Origin: Bacteroidota bacterium
GTDB lineage: Bacteria; Bacteroidota; Bacteroidia; Cytophagales; Microscillaceae
Length of the DNA stretch: 61,803 bases
NCBI GenBank assembly: GCA_004293265.1
Contig: RDXZ01000011.1
Span: 1 to 61,803 of the forward strand
Direction of reading: 5' to 3'
The position numbers were made by a program, and so were the translations under genes. Under the pieces are notes generated by a model. The model had not been told where the DNA came from. It saw only the letters and a list, made by a program, of their open reading frames with translations, and searched no databases. This document shows positions 16,317 through 25,823 of this stretch, in pieces. Each line of letters begins with the position of its first letter. Within the stretch, counting starts at the first letter, position 1.

Positions 16317-17735
16317 ATGAACAAATATTTTCTCATATTTTTTTTATTTTTTTCAAAAATATTTTTGTTTGCTCAAGTACACATTGAAATAAGTAAAACT
16401 AAAATTGCTTTGAACGAACCTTTTTTTATTCAAATTGAAAGCATCAGCGAACCTATCAAATCTTATTCGGCTTTCCCCGAAATTAATGGATTTAAAAAAT
16501 TAAAAAACACACAAAACGCAGAGGTTACAAGCGAAGGACTTAAAAAATATGTCATTATTCAAACGTATCACCCAAAAACCAAAGGAAATTTTGAACTGCC
16601 AATTTTTCAGATGAAAATAAATGATTTTACCAAAAAATCAGAATCTTATACCATCATTGTTACTTCAAAGGATAAAAAAAAGCCAGATTTGGAAGATATT
16701 GATGAAAGCGAAGAAATTAAAATCACAGAATATAATGTAAATGCAGAAGCATTTTTAGGGCTTAATATTGATAAAAACGAAATATTTGTTGGTGAAAGTG
16801 TTTATGTATATTTGGCTTTGTATATTTCCAAAGAAAATTCTGCTCCAATGAAATTTATCGAATTGGAAAAACAATTGGAAAATATTGCCAAACAATTAAA
16901 ACCTACTAACGCGTGGGAAGAAAATTTTGATATTACTAATATCGAAGCCACCGTAGTTTTTATCAATGGAAAAGAATACGAGCAACGAAAAATTTTTGAA
17001 ACTATTTATTTTCCATTGAATAAAAATAATTTTTATTTTCCTGCCTTGTCGGTAAAAGTTTGGACGAAAAACAAAATTTTATCCACAGAAACTGAGGAAG
17101 AAAAAAATAATTTTGATAATCCTAACAAAAGAATCGAAAAAATATTTACTTCTACTCCCAAAACTATCAAAGTAAAAGAACTTCCACCGCATCCGTTGCG
17201 CGAGCGTGTGGCGGTCGGGCAGTTTTCAATTTCAGAAGATTATTATGAATTAAAGGCACAAACAGGGCAAAGCACCAAATATTATTTTAGAATTTCGGGA
17301 GAAGGTAATTTAATGGCTTTTTCAGAGCCAAATCTTGTTTCGCCACGCGGGTTAGAGTTTTATCCGCCAACTTTACAACAATATATCGTTAGAGGCAATG
17401 GAAAAGTGAGTGGAAATGTGGCTTTTGAATACAATGTATTACCCAAACAAGCAGGAAAATATTATTTTGAAGATTATTTTCAATGGATTTATTTTAACGC
17501 CACAACTTTAAAATATGATACATTAAAACCAAAAATTACTTGGCAAGTTTCGGGTGTCAATTGGCAAGACAAAGCAATTTCGAGTACACAAAAAGATTTT
17601 TATTCTCGGATTAGTCAAGAAAAAAATAATTTTTTAGATGATATATTTAGAAAAAATTGGCAATTGATACTACAAATACTTATTATTGGTATATTTGTAG
17701 GCGTTTTATTTTTAGCGTTGAGAGGTTTTTTTTAG
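16317..17735 (+). CDS. batD: BatD-family membrane-anchored protein
   Basis: 472 residues. Signal peptide 1-20 (FFSKIFLFAQ), then tandem immunoglobulin-like beta domains (VHIEISKTKIALNEPFFIQIES; IDKNEIFVGESVYVYLALYI; YYFRISGEGNLMAFSEPNL), a typical BatD layout, and one C-terminal membrane helix (LILQILIIGIFVGVLFLALRG). Known: BatD belongs to the Bat (Bacteroides aerotolerance) set with BatA-C, E and a MoxR ATPase, and is linked to envelope stress. None of the partners is adjacent, so this is a stand-alone member. It lacks the longer cytoplasmic tail of some BatD proteins. It converges with prmC, only 38 bases apart, and no clear terminator lies between them. Confidence 0.88.
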   Translation: MNKYFLIFFLFFSKIFLFAQVHIEISKTKIALNEPFFIQIESISEPIKSYSAFPEINGFKKLKNTQNAEVTSEGLKKYVIIQTYHPKTKGNFELPIFQMKINDFTKKSESYTIIVTSKDKKKPDLEDIDESEEIKITEYNVNAEAFLGLNIDKNEIFVGESVYVYLALYISKENSAPMKFIELEKQLENIAKQLKPTNAWEENFDITNIEATVVFINGKEYEQRKIFETIYFPLNKNNFYFPALSVKVWTKNKILSTETEEEKNNFDNPNKRIEKIFTSTPKTIKVKELPPHPLRERVAVGQFSISEDYYELKAQTGQSTKYYFRISGEGNLMAFSEPNLVSPRGLEFYPPTLQQYIVRGNGKVSGNVAFEYNVLPKQAGKYYFEDYFQWIYFNATTLKYDTLKPKITWQVSGVNWQDKAISSTQKDFYSRISQEKNNFLDDIFRKNWQLILQILIIGIFVGVLFLALRGFF

Positions 17736-17773
17736 TTTTTTTTTTCCAAAAAAAGTACCCCCAAATTTATATC

Positions 17774-18637
17774 TTATTTTTGAATTTCGATAATTCTATG
17801 ATTATCAAAATAATCTTTATGCAAAATAATGTTCGAAAAAGATTGTTTTTGAAAAACATTGATAGTTTCTTGGGGTAAATTCTGGTTAATTTCTATCAAA
17901 ATATTTCCTTTTTCGGCTAAATACAAATTTCCCCAATTGGCTATGGCTTCATAAAAAACCAAAGCGTTGTTATCTGGCACAAAAAGAGCCAAATGTGGTT
18001 CATAATCTAATACATTTTTAGACATTTCTGTTTTTTCTTTTTCACAAATATAAGGTGGATTGCTGACGATAATATCAAATTTTTTTTGAAAATCTTTGAT
18101 TTTTTGCATATCCAAACATTCAAAATGAATATTTTTTGTTTGATGAATCTGTGCATTTTTTTTGGCTACATCTAAGGCTTTTTCTGAAATATCAATCGCA
18201 AAAACATCAGCATTTGGATATAACAATGCCAAACTAATCGCCAAACAACCACTGCCTGTTCCTAAATCTAAAATAGTTAATTTTTGGTCTTTGAGTGGAT
18301 ATTTTGCTATTATTTTTTCGATAATAATTTCGGTTTCTGGTCTTGGAATCAATACATTTTCATTGACAAAAAAAATATGCTTATAAAAATAAGATTCTTG
18401 TAAAAAATATTGAATTGGATAATAATTTAACATTTTTTCGATAAACATTTTCCATTTTTTTGTTGTTTTTATAGAAACATCAGATAAAATTTGTACCTTT
18501 GTAACCTGAAAAATAGATTCCATTCCCCAATAAATAATATTATTAATTTCTTCGGGGCTATATATATCTAATTTTTCTAAGAATATTTTTTTAGTTTCTT
18601 TAAAAACTATTTGTGTTTTTGTAAAATTATTTTCCAT
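17774..18637 (-). CDS. prmC: Peptide chain release factor N5-glutamine methyltransferase
   Basis: 287 residues, normal length. It methylates the glutamine of the GGQ motif in RF1 and RF2 using S-adenosylmethionine. Signatures: VLIPRPETE (95-103), the SAM-binding LDLGTGSGCLAISLAL (123-138), FAIDIS for the second strand and the NPPY active site (193-196) in IVSNPPYI. The N-terminal helical domain that recognises the release factor occupies residues 1-85. It is divergent from the OmpA-like lipoprotein, with only 33 bases between the two starts. Confidence 0.96.
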   Translation of the reverse strand: MENNFTKTQIVFKETKKIFLEKLDIYSPEEINNIIYWGMESIFQVTKVQILSDVSIKTTKKWKMFIEKMLNYYPIQYFLQESYFYKHIFFVNENVLIPRPETEIIIEKIIAKYPLKDQKLTILDLGTGSGCLAISLALLYPNADVFAIDISEKALDVAKKNAQIHQTKNIHFECLDMQKIKDFQKKFDIIVSNPPYICEKEKTEMSKNVLDYEPHLALFVPDNNALVFYEAIANWGNLYLAEKGNILIEINQNLPQETINVFQKQSFSNIILHKDYFDNHRIIEIQK

Positions 18638-18670
18638 AAAATTCGTTATTGAACTTAAAAGTACAAAATT

Positions 18671-19672
18671 ATGAAAAAATACGCATATTTGTTATCAATC
18701 GTTGGATTTATTTTTAATACTTATACATTTACTTCGTGTGTGAGTGCTAAAAAATATCAAGAGTTGGAGGCTAATCATCAAAAGACGATTATCGAAGAAA
18801 AAGCTGCTAAAAATCAATTAGATAGAGAAAAAGCGGCATTGGAACAAAAAGAAAGAGAAATTATTGCGCTCAAAGCAGAAAACAATAAATTGACGGAAGA
18901 AGTAATCAATCGTGCTTCGGCTGGCTCAAACGACATTCAAAAACTTCAAAAAAAATCAAAAAATTTGAGTGATAGTTTAGAATTACAAAAAAATAATATA
19001 CAAGAACTCAAAAATATTTGGGAAAATAAACACGATAGCCTCGAATATGTCAATAATCAACTCAAAGATGACATCAAAAACTTAAAAAATACACACGCAA
19101 ACAAAGTCGCGGAGTTGCAAGCACTTATCGAGAAAGGTTTACAAAAACAAAATGAGCAAACCATTGCCTTAAAAGTGGCTGATGACGAAAAAAAAGCAGT
19201 AGAATCCGAAGTGCTGAAATTAAAAGAGGAAATACAAAAACACGAAATTAATCTAAAACCTGAGGAAAATGTAAACAAAACCAACAATGAATTGGGCAAA
19301 GATTTGGCGTATTATTTTTTAGGATATGAAGCCAAAAATGCAAGAGTTTTTAATGAAAACGGAAATTATGTAGTTGAAATTGATGAGCCTTTTTTATTTG
19401 GTATTAATGGAAAAATTGGTGAAAAAGGAGCCATTATTTTAGATAATATCAAAAATATTATCAAAAAATACGAACAAGATAAAACAAATTTGCTTGTCGA
19501 AACCACAGGCACAGGCGCAGAAGATAGACCTCAAAAAGCAGAATTAGTCCGAAAATATTTGGCTGATGGTGGGCTTAATACTTCTTCTTCACCCAAAAAC
19601 TTTGCCCCAATTGCTTTTGATACATCAAAAGAAAATACAAAAAAAACAAAAATTTATATCAAAATAATCTAA
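18671..19672 (+). CDS. Lipoprotein with long coiled coil and OmpA-like C terminus
   Basis: 333 residues. A lipobox (FTSCVSAKKYQELEA) puts the acylated cysteine near residue 23. Residues 30-205 are a nearly continuous coiled coil (KAAKNQLDREKAALEQKERE and later repeats). The C-terminal 110 residues resemble a divergent OmpA/MotB peptidoglycan-binding domain: FLFGINGKIGEKGAIILDNI matches the start of that domain and KAELVRKYLADGG the helix before the last strand. Key OmpA residues are poorly conserved, so peptidoglycan binding is uncertain. Four bases separate it from the next gene, indicating an operon. Confidence 0.78.
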   Translation: MKKYAYLLSIVGFIFNTYTFTSCVSAKKYQELEANHQKTIIEEKAAKNQLDREKAALEQKEREIIALKAENNKLTEEVINRASAGSNDIQKLQKKSKNLSDSLELQKNNIQELKNIWENKHDSLEYVNNQLKDDIKNLKNTHANKVAELQALIEKGLQKQNEQTIALKVADDEKKAVESEVLKLKEEIQKHEINLKPEENVNKTNNELGKDLAYYFLGYEAKNARVFNENGNYVVEIDEPFLFGINGKIGEKGAIILDNIKNIIKKYEQDKTNLLVETTGTGAEDRPQKAELVRKYLADGGLNTSSSPKNFAPIAFDTSKENTKKTKIYIKII

Positions 19673-19676
19673 AATT

Positions 19677-20942
19677 ATGAACAAAAAAATCGGCTTAATA
19701 CTCTTACTTTGGTGTTCTTTATTTATCCTAAAAGCAAATTATATTTTAGTATATATGGATAAAGAACAAAAGGAGCATCTCAAAGCGTACGGAATTGCTT
19801 ATTGGGTCTTACAAAAAAATATTGAAGTAGATTGGTTACTCAATTATAGAGGTGGAAGTTTTATGTTTAAATATGCAAAAATTTTAGAGCAAGAACTTAT
19901 CATCAGAAAAGTATCTTATTCTGTCATTTCTGCGGGACAATCTTCTACTATTTTGCAAGAAATAAGTGGAACAGACTCAAATATGGACGCTGTTCGTTTG
20001 GATAAAGTGCCAAAAGTGGCGGTTTATTCTCCTAAATCAAAACAACCTTGGGACGATGCAGTGATGTTGGTAATGACTTATGCTGAAATTCCTTATGATT
20101 TGATTTTTGATGATGAAGTAATGAAAGGCGATTTAGCAAAATACGATTGGTTGCATTTGCATCACGAAGATTTTACGGGGCAATATGGAAAATTTTATGC
20201 ACAATATCGAAACCAACCTTGGTACATTGCTCAGCAAAAAGAGTTTGAAGAATGTGCAAAAAGACATAAATTTAAAAAAGTTTCTGAATTAAAATTAGCA
20301 GTTGTTAAAAAAATTAGAGAATATTGTGCAGGTGGCGGATTTTTATTTGCTATGTGTTCTGCCGCAGATACGTATGATATTGCCTTAGCGGCTGACGGCG
20401 TAGATATATGCGAGAGTATGTATGATGGCGATGGAGCAGACCAACAAGCCAATCGTAAGTTAAGTTTTAAAAATACTTTTGCTTTTCAAGATTTTCAAAT
20501 CAGTATGAATCCTTATGAATATGAATATTCAAACATTGATAATCAACCTTTTGAACGTGGAAACACCACCGAAAGCAATGATGTTTTTACATTATTTCAA
20601 TTTTCTGCTAAATGGGATCCAATTCCGACAATGCTTACACAATGCCACGAATATATTATCAAAGGTTTTATGGGACAAACTACTGCATTTAAGAAAAAAT
20701 TGATAAAATCTGAAGTAATTGTGATGGGAGAAACCAAAAAAATAGATGAAGCAAGGTACATTCATGGCACTTTTGGAAAAGGAACTTGGACTTTTTATGG
20801 CGGACACGACCCCGAAGATTATCAACATTTTGTAGGAGAAGAACCCACAGATTTGAAATTACACCCCACTTCACCGGGATATAGATTGATTTTAAATAAT
20901 ATTTTATTTCCTGCGGCTAAGAAAAAGAAACAAAAAACATAA
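19677..20942 (+). CDS. Exported protein, amidotransferase-like, function unknown
   Basis: 421 residues. A signal peptide precedes ANYILVYMDKEQKEHLKAYGIAYW. The part around VPKVAVYSPKSKQPWDDAVMLVMTYAEIPYDLIFD, GGGFLFAMCSAADTYDIALA and GTFGKGTWTFYGGHDPEDYQH resembles a class I glutamine-amidotransferase/ThuA fold, with a cysteine (AMCSA) where the nucleophile would sit and HGTFGKGTWTFYGGH carrying candidate histidines. I recall relatives in Bacteroidota labelled asparagine synthetase B, but no synthetase or ATP-binding domain is visible, so that label should not be trusted. It lies four bases after the lipoprotein gene and nine bases before the exonuclease gene. Confidence 0.7.
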   Translation: MNKKIGLILLLWCSLFILKANYILVYMDKEQKEHLKAYGIAYWVLQKNIEVDWLLNYRGGSFMFKYAKILEQELIIRKVSYSVISAGQSSTILQEISGTDSNMDAVRLDKVPKVAVYSPKSKQPWDDAVMLVMTYAEIPYDLIFDDEVMKGDLAKYDWLHLHHEDFTGQYGKFYAQYRNQPWYIAQQKEFEECAKRHKFKKVSELKLAVVKKIREYCAGGGFLFAMCSAADTYDIALAADGVDICESMYDGDGADQQANRKLSFKNTFAFQDFQISMNPYEYEYSNIDNQPFERGNTTESNDVFTLFQFSAKWDPIPTMLTQCHEYIIKGFMGQTTAFKKKLIKSEVIVMGETKKIDEARYIHGTFGKGTWTFYGGHDPEDYQHFVGEEPTDLKLHPTSPGYRLILNNILFPAAKKKKQKT

Positions 20943-20950
20943 AAATTAAA

Positions 20951-21565
20951 ATGGGTTATTATTTAGTTTTAGACCTCGAAATGTCAGGAACAGATGTTGA
21001 ATGGCACGAAATCATACAAATTGGGGCAGTTTTATACAATGAAAAATGGGAAGAGTTAGGGCAATTTTTAGACAATGTGTATCCTCAAAATAGAGAAGCT
21101 TTTTCTGCCTCTGCCGAAAAAGTACATGGCTTGAGTTGGGAAGATTTACAAGATGCGCCTATGTTACACGAAATTTTGCCCGAATTAGAAGATTGGATTG
21201 TGGAAAAAGTTGGTATCAGAAAACCTACTCAGGCACAAAAAGAAGGTACTTTGCGTAGTGTAATGATTTGCGGACAAAGTGTGATTACAGATATTAATTT
21301 TTTAAAATTTGCTTATAAAAAAGAAAAATTAAAATGGACTTACTCCAATACTTTGATTGATTTACATACCTTGTCTTATTTTGTGTTTGAAATTTTTAAA
21401 CAAAACCAAATGGAAACGCCCAAAGGAAGAAGTCTTGGAAAGATTGCCGAATTTTTTGGCTTCACAAGAGAAGATTCTTTGCATAATGCCTTAGAAGATG
21501 CCGTTTTGACAGGAAAATGTTTCAAAAAAATAATGGAATACACTCAAAAACTCAAAATTGTATAA
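20951..21565 (+). CDS. DnaQ-like 3'-5' exonuclease (DEDDh)
   Basis: 204 residues. Exo I motif DLEMSGTD (D8, E10), exo II in the QSVITDINFLKFAYKKE stretch, and exo III HNALEDAVLTGKCF with the histidine five residues before the aspartate, which marks the DEDDh subclass. No other domain, so it is a stand-alone exonuclease of the oligoribonuclease/DNA polymerase epsilon type; RNA turnover and DNA repair are both possible. It begins nine bases behind the exported amidotransferase-like gene and stops five bases before the MaoC gene. Confidence 0.88.
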   Translation: MGYYLVLDLEMSGTDVEWHEIIQIGAVLYNEKWEELGQFLDNVYPQNREAFSASAEKVHGLSWEDLQDAPMLHEILPELEDWIVEKVGIRKPTQAQKEGTLRSVMICGQSVITDINFLKFAYKKEKLKWTYSNTLIDLHTLSYFVFEIFKQNQMETPKGRSLGKIAEFFGFTREDSLHNALEDAVLTGKCFKKIMEYTQKLKIV

Positions 21566-21570
21566 ATAAT

Positions 21571-21981
21571 ATGACAAAAATAGAAACAGGCGACCTCCAT
21601 ACGCATATTTTTTCGTTCTCACAACAAGAGGTAAAACAATTTGCTACCCTCACAGGTGATACAAATCCATTACATTTGGACGAAGAGTTTGCCGCCCAAA
21701 CTCAATTCAAAAAACCAATTATACATGGAATGTTGAGTGCAAGTGTGATTTCAAAAATCTTAGGAACAGAATTTCCGGGTGGCGGTAGTGTATATTTGCA
21801 ACAAAGCATAGAATTTTTAAGACCAATGTATGTCGATAAACAATATGAGTTAAGATTAGTAATCAAAGAAATATATACTTCAAATCATTCTGCGATTGTC
21901 GAAACAACTATCAAAGATATTGCGTCCAAAAAAATGACTATCAGAGGCGAAGCAATGATTATGAATGAAGAATATTTTTAA
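21571..21981 (+). CDS. MaoC-like hot-dog fold enoyl-CoA hydratase
   Basis: 136 residues from ATG 21571. The frame runs back into the end of the exonuclease gene, but the family begins at this methionine. The hydratase 2 motif is intact: LTGDTNPLHLDEEFA with the catalytic aspartate and histidine, followed by the conserved KKPIIHGMLSAS. Known: such proteins hydrate trans-2-enoyl-CoA to (R)-3-hydroxyacyl-CoA, feeding polyhydroxyalkanoate or fatty acid pathways. Five bases after the exonuclease stop, so probably the last gene of a four-gene operon starting at 18671. Confidence 0.9.
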   Translation: MTKIETGDLHTHIFSFSQQEVKQFATLTGDTNPLHLDEEFAAQTQFKKPIIHGMLSASVISKILGTEFPGGGSVYLQQSIEFLRPMYVDKQYELRLVIKEIYTSNHSAIVETTIKDIASKKMTIRGEAMIMNEEYF

Positions 21982-22060
21982 ACGTAATCGTTTGTCTATT
22001 TTTCTTACTTATGTAATAAAAAAGCAATATTTTTTGTAAATTAAATATTTGGGCTTTTTT

Positions 22061-22092
22061 TTGTTTATAGATAAAATTATTAATTACCTTTG
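22061..22092 (+). promoter_or_regulatory. Bacteroidota-type promoter upstream of receptor gene
   Basis: TTG at 22061-22063, 21 bp spacer, TACCTTTG at 22085-22092. It lies about 135 bases before the GAF/PAS gene, its likely target. Confidence 0.6.
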
Positions 22093-22228
22093 CAAATCAG
22101 TACAAAAATTTTCTTATGAAATTTATTTATTATGATTTTTTTTTCGTTTTTTTTGGAATTAAAACAAGTAAGATAACATTTTCACAAAAAAATTAAGTGT
22201 ATTTTCAAATCAACTATTTTTAAAAAAT

Positions 22229-24016
22229 ATGGCACAAAAAATTTCCGAAGAGATATTAAAAGAAAGATTAGAAACAATAAACATAAACACTGATAAGGGG
22301 TTAGGGTACGTTTTGTATGGGTTGGCAGTAGTAGTTTTTATTTTTGGTTCTATTTATGCGAAGCCGATTTTAGCTTTATTGGGTTCTTTGATTTTTCTTT
22401 TGTTGTATTGGGTAGGGATTTTTTTTGTTGCTAAAAGAACTACACGAAATATTCTTGTTACCTTATCTTTTGGTATTGGTATGATGTTTTTGATTGCTTG
22501 TTCTAATGGCATCACAGAAATTAGATATGCTTTTTTTATTCTAATATTTTTATTGACATTATACCATAATATAAGTTTAATGCACTTTGCGATGAGCATT
22601 GCTTATTTATTTGTAATTATTTGTTATACGATTGCTTTTGATAAACAAAATCCGTTTTATGAAATTATTACCACTTATCTTTTAGAAAAACAAGCAGTAA
22701 CCGTAGAGCGTTTTGTGATAGCAGTGGTAATTATCCTTGCTACGCATTTACTTTCTTTATTTCTTACTTATTTATACAAAGAAAGAACACATAAGCAAAT
22801 TTATAACGCTATTTATCAAGACCAGCAACTTAAATTTTTGTCTGCCAATCAAGATTTTGCTGATGAAATTGCGGCGGGAAAATTCGAAACTGTTTATCAA
22901 ATAGAAGAAGGTGATATATTGGGACAATCTTTGGTCAATATGCGTGATAATCTCAAAAATGCGACTGAAAGAGATATTCAAGAAAAATTTGTGAGCAATG
23001 GAATTAGTGAAATCAGTGAAATTTTAAGAAAAAATAGCAATAATTTAGAATTATTAGGTGATATTTTGTTAAGTAAAATTATTAATTATCTGGGTGCTTC
23101 GCAAGGAAGTTTTTATGTAGTAGAAAAACAAGGAGAAAACCAAGAGGTTTTATTGAGAATGATTGCTTGTTATGCCTATAGCCGAAAAAAATTTATCAAT
23201 TCTACCTTAGATGAAGGCGAAGGCTTGGTGGGGCAATGTTATTTAGAAAAAAAAATTATTTATCATACAAAAATTTCTCCACAATATTTCAAAATTAGGT
23301 CAAGTTTAGGAGAAATATTACCCTCTACTTTGATTGTTACGCCTTTGATGGCAAGCCAAAGCGTAGTGGGAGTTTTAGAAATTGCTTCTTTAAATCCACT
23401 GCAAGACTATCAAAGAAAATTTTTAGAAAAAGTAAGCGAAGATATTGCTATCACACTTATTTCTGTGAAAGCCAATGAAGAAACTAAAAAATTATACCAA
23501 CAATCAAGATTAGCCGCCGAAGAATTGCAGGCAAGAGAAGAAGAAATGCGACAAAATGTAGAAGAATTAGCCGCCACACAAGAGGAAATGAAAAAAACGC
23601 AGGCTTATTTGGAACAGACAAAATTAAAATCGGAGGCGTTTATTCAAGGCTCTTCGAGTGGTATTATTTCTTTTAACGAAAACGGAATTATTGATGAATA
23701 TAACAATTCTTTTTTAAATACGTTTCAATATGAAAAAGAAAATATGAAAAATATAAATATTATTACTTTTTTGCCTGATATAAATATTTTTGATTTTGAT
23801 AAACACATAAAAAAAACATTGTTTACACAAGGTAGAAAAAAAAATGGAGGATTTATTAACCTAAGAATGTACGTCAATAAAGCCGATATCGGAGGAAAAA
23901 AAATGTATTTGGCTTATATCAGAGATATTACAGAAGATAAGCAAAAAGAAAATGATTATACTTCAAAAATTAAACAATTGGAAGAACAAATCAAACAATT
24001 AACAAATAATGAATAA
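22229..24016 (+). CDS. Membrane receptor with HAMP-like, GAF, coiled-coil and PAS segments, no output domain
   Basis: 595 residues. About six membrane helices occupy residues 27-183. A HAMP-like piece follows (AAGKFETVYQIEEGDILGQ, about 214-245), then a GAF domain (about 262-412, LLSKIINYLGASQGSFYVVE to VLEIASLNPL), a strongly charged coiled coil (420-465, with EEEMRQNVEELAATQEEM) and a PAS domain (about 468-570, ending YIRDITEDK). There is no histidine kinase, cyclase, GGDEF or methyl-accepting domain. The gene at 40497 encodes a related GAF plus coiled-coil module on a different membrane sensor. Known: this layout is common in Cytophagales; the signal and output are unknown. Confidence 0.82.
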   Translation: MAQKISEEILKERLETININTDKGLGYVLYGLAVVVFIFGSIYAKPILALLGSLIFLLLYWVGIFFVAKRTTRNILVTLSFGIGMMFLIACSNGITEIRYAFFILIFLLTLYHNISLMHFAMSIAYLFVIICYTIAFDKQNPFYEIITTYLLEKQAVTVERFVIAVVIILATHLLSLFLTYLYKERTHKQIYNAIYQDQQLKFLSANQDFADEIAAGKFETVYQIEEGDILGQSLVNMRDNLKNATERDIQEKFVSNGISEISEILRKNSNNLELLGDILLSKIINYLGASQGSFYVVEKQGENQEVLLRMIACYAYSRKKFINSTLDEGEGLVGQCYLEKKIIYHTKISPQYFKIRSSLGEILPSTLIVTPLMASQSVVGVLEIASLNPLQDYQRKFLEKVSEDIAITLISVKANEETKKLYQQSRLAAEELQAREEEMRQNVEELAATQEEMKKTQAYLEQTKLKSEAFIQGSSSGIISFNENGIIDEYNNSFLNTFQYEKENMKNINIITFLPDINIFDFDKHIKKTLFTQGRKKNGGFINLRMYVNKADIGGKKMYLAYIRDITEDKQKENDYTSKIKQLEEQIKQLTNNE

Positions 24017-24093
24017 ATAATTTTACTTTTATATACAATTTACGAATATAATTATGTTTTATATATTATAAACTCAAAAAAATAAAATAGACT

Positions 24094-24121
24094 TCTTTTT
24101 ATTCTTTTTATTCTTTTTATT
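24094..24121. repeat. Short 9-bp tandem repeat
   Basis: Three copies of TCTTTTTAT in the gap between the receptor gene and the next gene. No function visible. Confidence 0.7.
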
Positions 24122-24205
24122 TTCAAATAAAAAAAGAAAAATAATATTTTTTAGAAGCCTAATAAAAAATAATGAGCGTATATAATTTACAAATTAAAAA
24201 AAAAT

Positions 24206-25672
24206 ATGAAAAATAAATTTTCTTGGTTATTGGTTATTTTTTACTGCCTTTTATCTATCACAAAAGCACAAGAACTACCTAAAAACCTTATTGATAAGAA
24301 AAAAATATATACACTTACACAAGACGAAGTTGTGGCTCAAAATGAAAATTCTCTCGGTATTTATCAAGATGAATTAGGATATATCGTTGTAACGGCAGAT
24401 GTAAAGAAATTTACCCGAAATTATCATATTTTTGAGAGAGTTTATGGACCTTTTGATAGAAGATTAGTAGAAAAACCAACTTTTAATTTAAGCTCTTGGG
24501 GGTTTATCGATTCGATAGGTGATACAAGTGTCGTTATTTTGAATGGCAAACAAATTGGTAATTTTCTAATTCCAGAATACCCAATCACACTCAAAATTGC
24601 TAAAAAAACTTGGGCTTATGCCGTTATCAATCAAGCCGAAGGAACAAACAGAGTAATAATCAATGGAAAATCACACGGACCTTATGCAGATATTATTGAT
24701 TATTATTTGAGTGCTGACGGAGGACGATGGGCATTGGCTTATGCAACGAAGCCCGAAGAATGTTATGTCGAATTTTCATCTGGCACAAAATTAGGTCCTT
24801 ACAAAACCATACATTCTTTTGCTTTTATAGAAGGACAAGGAAATAGATGGGTAATTTTGGCAGAAAAACAAGGAAATGTTCCTATTATGCAAAACGGAAA
24901 AGAAATCAATAGCTTTATAGTTGTTACGCACAATGGAGAAGTAGGTACTTATCAACAAGAAAAATTAGATACGCCCGAATTTGACTTTAAAAATATGATA
25001 CAAAGAGGTACAAATTATGGTTTGAGTGTAGTGAAAGACGATAAATTTTATTATTTGGGGAATGACAAACTTTATGGACCTTATCAAAAACAAGTGCAAA
25101 ATATTGATATGGGAGAAGAATATAACAAATTTAATTATATTGATAAATCTACCAAAACATTGCATTTTACAGGAGAGGGTGTTTTTTCGCGAAACGTAGA
25201 AAGATATGCAGTGAGCGAAAGCAGAAAAACAATTGCAATCATTAAAAACGCAGGCAACAATAAAGATTCATTGTTTATCAATGATAAATATTTTAAAGGA
25301 GTTTTTAATAAAATTATTTCCATAAAGTTTGCACCCAAAAGTGAAGAATGGGCAATTACTTGCGAAAACCCTGATAAAACTATTTCATTGCATTTTTCAA
25401 ACCAATCTGTTTTTGGTCCTTTTGATGCTGATGTTTCTATCAATCCTACTTATTTAATCTTAGGGCAGGGAGCAAATCATTGGGCTTTTTATTACACAGA
25501 AAATAAAACAGGAGAACTTCGATTATTCTTGGATAATAAAAAATACGGAGGAGAAAAAGTAAGTTTTTTGGGTACAATGGCAATTACCAAAGAAAATAAC
25601 AAAGAATATTTTTCGTGGTTTACTTTGGAAGATAAAAAACACGTTTATTTGAATAGATTAGTATTAGAATAA
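24206..25672 (+). CDS. Exported repeat protein with GP[FY] motifs
   Basis: 488 residues, signal peptide 1-21 (LLSITKAQ). The mature protein is all-beta in character and repeats a module ending in G-P-[F/Y]: positions 81, 158, 197, 291 and 404, often preceded by an NGK or N-D-K turn and followed within 25 residues by a WA or WAL/I strand. This looks like a WG- or propeller-like array in which each unit describes one blade; the arrangement with variable spacing suggests six or seven blades. No catalytic residues stand out, so it is likely a binding or scaffolding protein. A strong terminator follows. Confidence 0.65.
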   Translation: MKNKFSWLLVIFYCLLSITKAQELPKNLIDKKKIYTLTQDEVVAQNENSLGIYQDELGYIVVTADVKKFTRNYHIFERVYGPFDRRLVEKPTFNLSSWGFIDSIGDTSVVILNGKQIGNFLIPEYPITLKIAKKTWAYAVINQAEGTNRVIINGKSHGPYADIIDYYLSADGGRWALAYATKPEECYVEFSSGTKLGPYKTIHSFAFIEGQGNRWVILAEKQGNVPIMQNGKEINSFIVVTHNGEVGTYQQEKLDTPEFDFKNMIQRGTNYGLSVVKDDKFYYLGNDKLYGPYQKQVQNIDMGEEYNKFNYIDKSTKTLHFTGEGVFSRNVERYAVSESRKTIAIIKNAGNNKDSLFINDKYFKGVFNKIISIKFAPKSEEWAITCENPDKTISLHFSNQSVFGPFDADVSINPTYLILGQGANHWAFYYTENKTGELRLFLDNKKYGGEKVSFLGTMAITKENNKEYFSWFTLEDKKHVYLNRLVLE

Positions 25673-25731
25673 AAAAATGATAAGGTTTTAAAAAATATAA
25701 AGCCTCAAAAATTCAACTAATTTTTTTTGAT

Positions 25732-25775
25732 AAAAAAAGAATATCAAAATATTTTTTTTTGATATTCTTTTTTTT
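25732..25775. terminator. Strong bidirectional terminator
   Basis: AAAAAAAGAATATCAAA pairs perfectly with TTTGATATTCTTTTTTT around a T-rich loop. Ends the transcript of the gene stopping at 25672. Confidence 0.88.
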
Positions 25776-25823
25776 CACAATGTTTCAAAAAAATAATTGG
25801 TAGTGCTGTTAATGTAATACTTC

